NCBI GenBank assembly: GCA_023053685.1
Contig: JALIGW010000061.1
Coordinates: 2,684,001-2,748,000 of the forward strand
Length of the DNA stretch: 64,000 bases
DNA from: Diadophis punctatus similis
Taxonomy: Eukaryota; Chordata; Lepidosauria; Squamata; Dipsadidae
Direction of reading: 5' to 3'
The notes below the pieces were generated by a model, which saw nothing but the letters and a program-made list of their open reading frames with translations, made no database searches and was not told where the DNA came from. Made by a program: the position numbers and the translations under genes. Below, in pieces: positions 61,734 to 64,000 of this stretch. Position 1 is the stretch's first letter, and every line of letters begins with the position of its first letter.

Positions 61734-64000
61734 TTAACCCAGAAACTCACAGGTCTCAGCAAGGACCTCCACCCCCAGCTGTTGTGAATTCATACTGCAA
61801 TGGAGTGAGGTTTGTTCCCCCAGATACTCACAGGTCTCAGCCAGGAACTCCACCCCCAGTTTCTGTGAATTCAAACTACAATGGAGTGAAGTTTTTCCCC
61901 CCAGATACTCACAGGTATCAGCCAGGAACTCCACCCCAGCTTCTGTGAATTGAAACTACAATGCAGTGAGGTTTTTCTCCCAGATACTCACAGGTCTCAG
62001 CCAAGAACTCCACCCCCAGCTTCTGTGAATTCAAACTACAATGGAATGAGGTTTTGTTCCCCCAGATACTCACAGGTCTCAGCCAAGAACTCCACCCCCA
62101 GCTTCTGTGAATTCAAACTACAATGGAGTGAGGTTCCCCCCCCCCAGATAATCACAGGTCTCAGCAAGGACCTCCACCCCCAGCTGTTGTGAATTCATAC
62201 TGCAATGGAGTGAGGTTTTTTAACCCAGAAACTCACAGGTCTCAGCCAGGAACTCCACCGCCAGCTTCTGTGAATTCAAACTACAATGGAGTGAGGTTTT
62301 GTTCCCCCAGATACTCACAAGTCTCAGCCAGGAACTCCACCCCCAGCTTCTGTGAATTCAAACTACAATGGAGTGAGGTTTCTTCCCCCAGATACTAACA
62401 GGTCTCAGCCAGGAACTCCACTCCAGCTTCTGTGAATTCAAACTACAATGGAGTGAGGTTTTTTCCCCCAGATACTAAGAAGTCTCAGCCAGGAACTCCA
62501 CCCGCAGCTTCTGTGAATTCAAACTACAATGGAGTGAGGTTTCTTCCCCCAGATACTCACAGGTCTCAGCCAGGAACTCCACGACCAGCTTCTGTGAATT
62601 CAAACTACAATGTAGTGAGGTTTCTTCCCCCAGATACTCACAGGTCTCAGCCAGGAACTCCACCCCCAGCGTCTGTGAATTCAAACTACAATGGAGTGAG
62701 GTTTGTTCCCCCAGATACTCACAGGTCTAAGCCAGGAACTCCACCACCAGCTTCTGTGAATTCATACTACAATGGAGTGAGGTTTTTTTCCCCAGATACA
62801 CACCTGTCTCAGCCAGGAACTCCACCCCCAGCTTCTGTGAATTGAAACTACAATGCAGTGAGGTTTTTTTCCCAGATACTCACAGGTCTCAGCCAGGAAC
62901 TCCACCCCCAGCTTCTGTGGATTGAAACTACAATGGAGTGAGGTTTTTTCCCCCAGATACTCACAGGTCTCAGCCAAGAACTCCACCCCCAGCTTCTGTG
63001 AATTCAAACTACAATGGAGTGAGGTTCCCCCCCCAGATACTCACAGGTCTCAGCAAGGACCTCCACCCCCAGCTTTTGTGAATTCAAACTACAATGGAGT
63101 GAGGTTTTCCCCCGATACTCACAGGTCTCAGCCAGGAACTCCACCCCCAGCTTCTGTGAAATCAAACTACAATGCAGTGAGGTTTTGTTCCCCCAGATAC
63201 TCACACGTCTCAGCCAGGAACTCCACCAACAGCTTCTGTGAATTCAAACTACAATGGAGTGAGGTTTTTTCCCCGAGATACTAACAAGTCTCAGCCAGGA
63301 ACTCCACCCCCAGCTTCTGTGAATTCAAACTACAATGGAGTGAGATTTCTTCCCCCAGATACTCACAGGTCTCAGCCAGGAACTCCACGCCAAGCTTCTG
63401 TGAATTGAAACTACAATGCAGTGAGGTTTTTTTCCCAGATACTCACAGGTCTCAGCCAGGAACTCCACCCCCATCTTCTGTGAATTGAAAATACAATGCA
63501 GTGAGGTTTTTTCCCCCAGATACTCACAGGTCTCAGCCAGGAACTCCACCTCCAGCTTCTGTGAATTGAAACTACAATGCAGCGAGGTTTTTCCCCCCAG
63601 ATACTCACAAGTCTCACCCAGGAACTCCACCAACAGCTTCTGTGAATTCAAACTACAATGGAGTGAGGTTTTGTCCCCCAGATACTCACACGTCTCAGCC
63701 AGGAACTCCACCATCAGCTTCTGTGAATTCAAACTACAATGGAGTAAGGTTTCTTCCCTCAGATACTCACAGGTCTCAGCCAGGATGTCCACCCCCAGCT
63801 TCTGTGAATTCAAACTACAATGGAGTGAGGTTTGTTCCCCCAGATACTCACAGGTCTCAGCCAGGAACTCCACCCCCAGTTTCTGTGAATTCAAACTACA
63901 ATGGAGTGAAGTTTTTCCCCCCAGATACTCACAGGTATCAGCCAGGAACTCCACCCCAGCTTCTGTGAATTGAAACTACAATGCAGTGAGGTTTTTCTCC
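61734..64000 (+). repeat. End of window: blocks matching 46.3-47.7 kb and 45.9-46.5 kb
   Basis: 61,808-63,205 matches 46,291-47,690 at offset 15,517. After a short run with CCGAGATACTAACAAG and CACGCCAAGC, 63,407-64,000 matches 45,870-46,463 at offset 17,537. The window ends inside a TTTTTCTCCCAG monomer, so the array continues. Relative to 45-47 kb the order of the two blocks is reversed, though both keep the same strand. Confidence 0.82.

Larger units (their letters stand above)
1..64000. repeat. 81-bp satellite array filling the whole window
   Basis: Every line of the window is a variant of one unit of about 81 bp, arranged head to tail in one orientation. Fixed landmarks recur in each unit: GAATTCAAACTACAATGGAG, GAGG plus a T-then-C pyrimidine tract, CAGATACTCACAGG, TCTCAGCCAGGAACTCC, and CCCCCAGCTTCTGT. 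Higher-order distances fit this period: 1,378 bp is 17 units, 2,271 is 28, 4,861 is 60 and 3,964 is 49. Unit length varies by a few bases, almost wholly in the pyrimidine tract or in the ACCCCC run. No inversion, interspersed element or unique flank is seen, so both ends of the array lie outside the window. Such an array is typical of eukaryotic satellite or macrosatellite DNA; whether it is centromeric, subtelomeric or interstitial cannot be told from here. Confidence 0.97.

Noticed and set aside
1..64000. CRISPR array
   Set aside because: The whole 81-bp unit is repeated; there are no unique spacers of constant length between short identical repeats.
1..64000. Transposon, LTR or other mobile element giving rise to the blocks
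   Set aside because: No terminal repeats, target-site duplications, poly-A tail or enzyme-coding sequence is seen. The higher-order blocks are explained by unequal exchange in register.
1..64000. Known centromeric satellites, CENP-B box or telomere repeats
   Set aside because: The period is 81 bp, not 171; I see no match to the CENP-B box pattern and no TTAGGG-type tracts.
1..64000. rRNA, tRNA or small RNA genes
   Set aside because: No cloverleaf, box A/B pair or rRNA-like stretch stands out from the satellite.
1..64000. Hairpin from TGGAGT and ACTCCA, or TCACAG and CTGTGA, inside each unit
   Set aside because: These six-base arms, 40 and 29 bases apart in the unit, are short enough to arise by chance and form no convincing stem.
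1..64000. Promoter or terminator signals
   Set aside because: No TATA-like box, poly-A signal or bacterial promoter pair is visible in the common unit; the T/C tract alone is not enough evidence.

Overview
The whole 64 kb window is one uninterrupted tandem-repeat (satellite) array. The unit is about 81 bp and there are roughly 790 copies. I see no unique sequence, no gene, no RNA gene and no transposon at any point, and the array runs off both ends of the window. Reading from its EcoRI site, each unit has: GAATTC, then CAAACTACAATGGAGTGAGG, a pyrimidine tract of T's followed by C's, CAGATACTCACAGGTCTCAG, CCAGGAACTCC, and ACCCCCAGCTTCTGT. The common form is CpG-free. Array size, higher-order layering and CpG-to-TpG decay among variants point to a eukaryote with germline CpG methylation, most likely a vertebrate. 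I do not recognise the satellite family and cannot name a species.

Layout: marker variants divide the array into three domains. Domain I (about 1-33.7 kb) is built from a roughly 49-monomer higher-order repeat (period about 3.96 kb). It is seen best at 1-3,165 and 3,965-7,126, and partly again at 22.6-24.9 kb and 29.8-32.0 kb. A recurring 8-9-monomer module lies inside it and also forms a series at 5.2-12.6 kb. Domain II (about 33.7-45.2 kb) uses other variants and contains a 704-bp exact duplication (34,681-35,384 and 36,061-36,764), a 1.9-kb pair 4.86 kb apart, and a head-to-tail 1,378-bp duplication. Domain III (about 45.2-64 kb) has its own markers (TTTTTTAACCCAGAAAC; GATACTAAGAAG). It contains a head-to-tail 2.27-kb duplication at 57.2-61.7 kb whose copies I read as identical except for one C in a homopolymer.

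Nothing here supports protein coding. Because 81 is 3 x 27, any frame without a stop in the monomer stays open through many monomers, and four of six frames are open. Long open stretches on both strands are therefore a by-product of the period; most begin at GTG or TTG and end when the C tract changes length. The features below describe the repeat organisation. Boundaries are by eye, generally good to within about one monomer unless stated.
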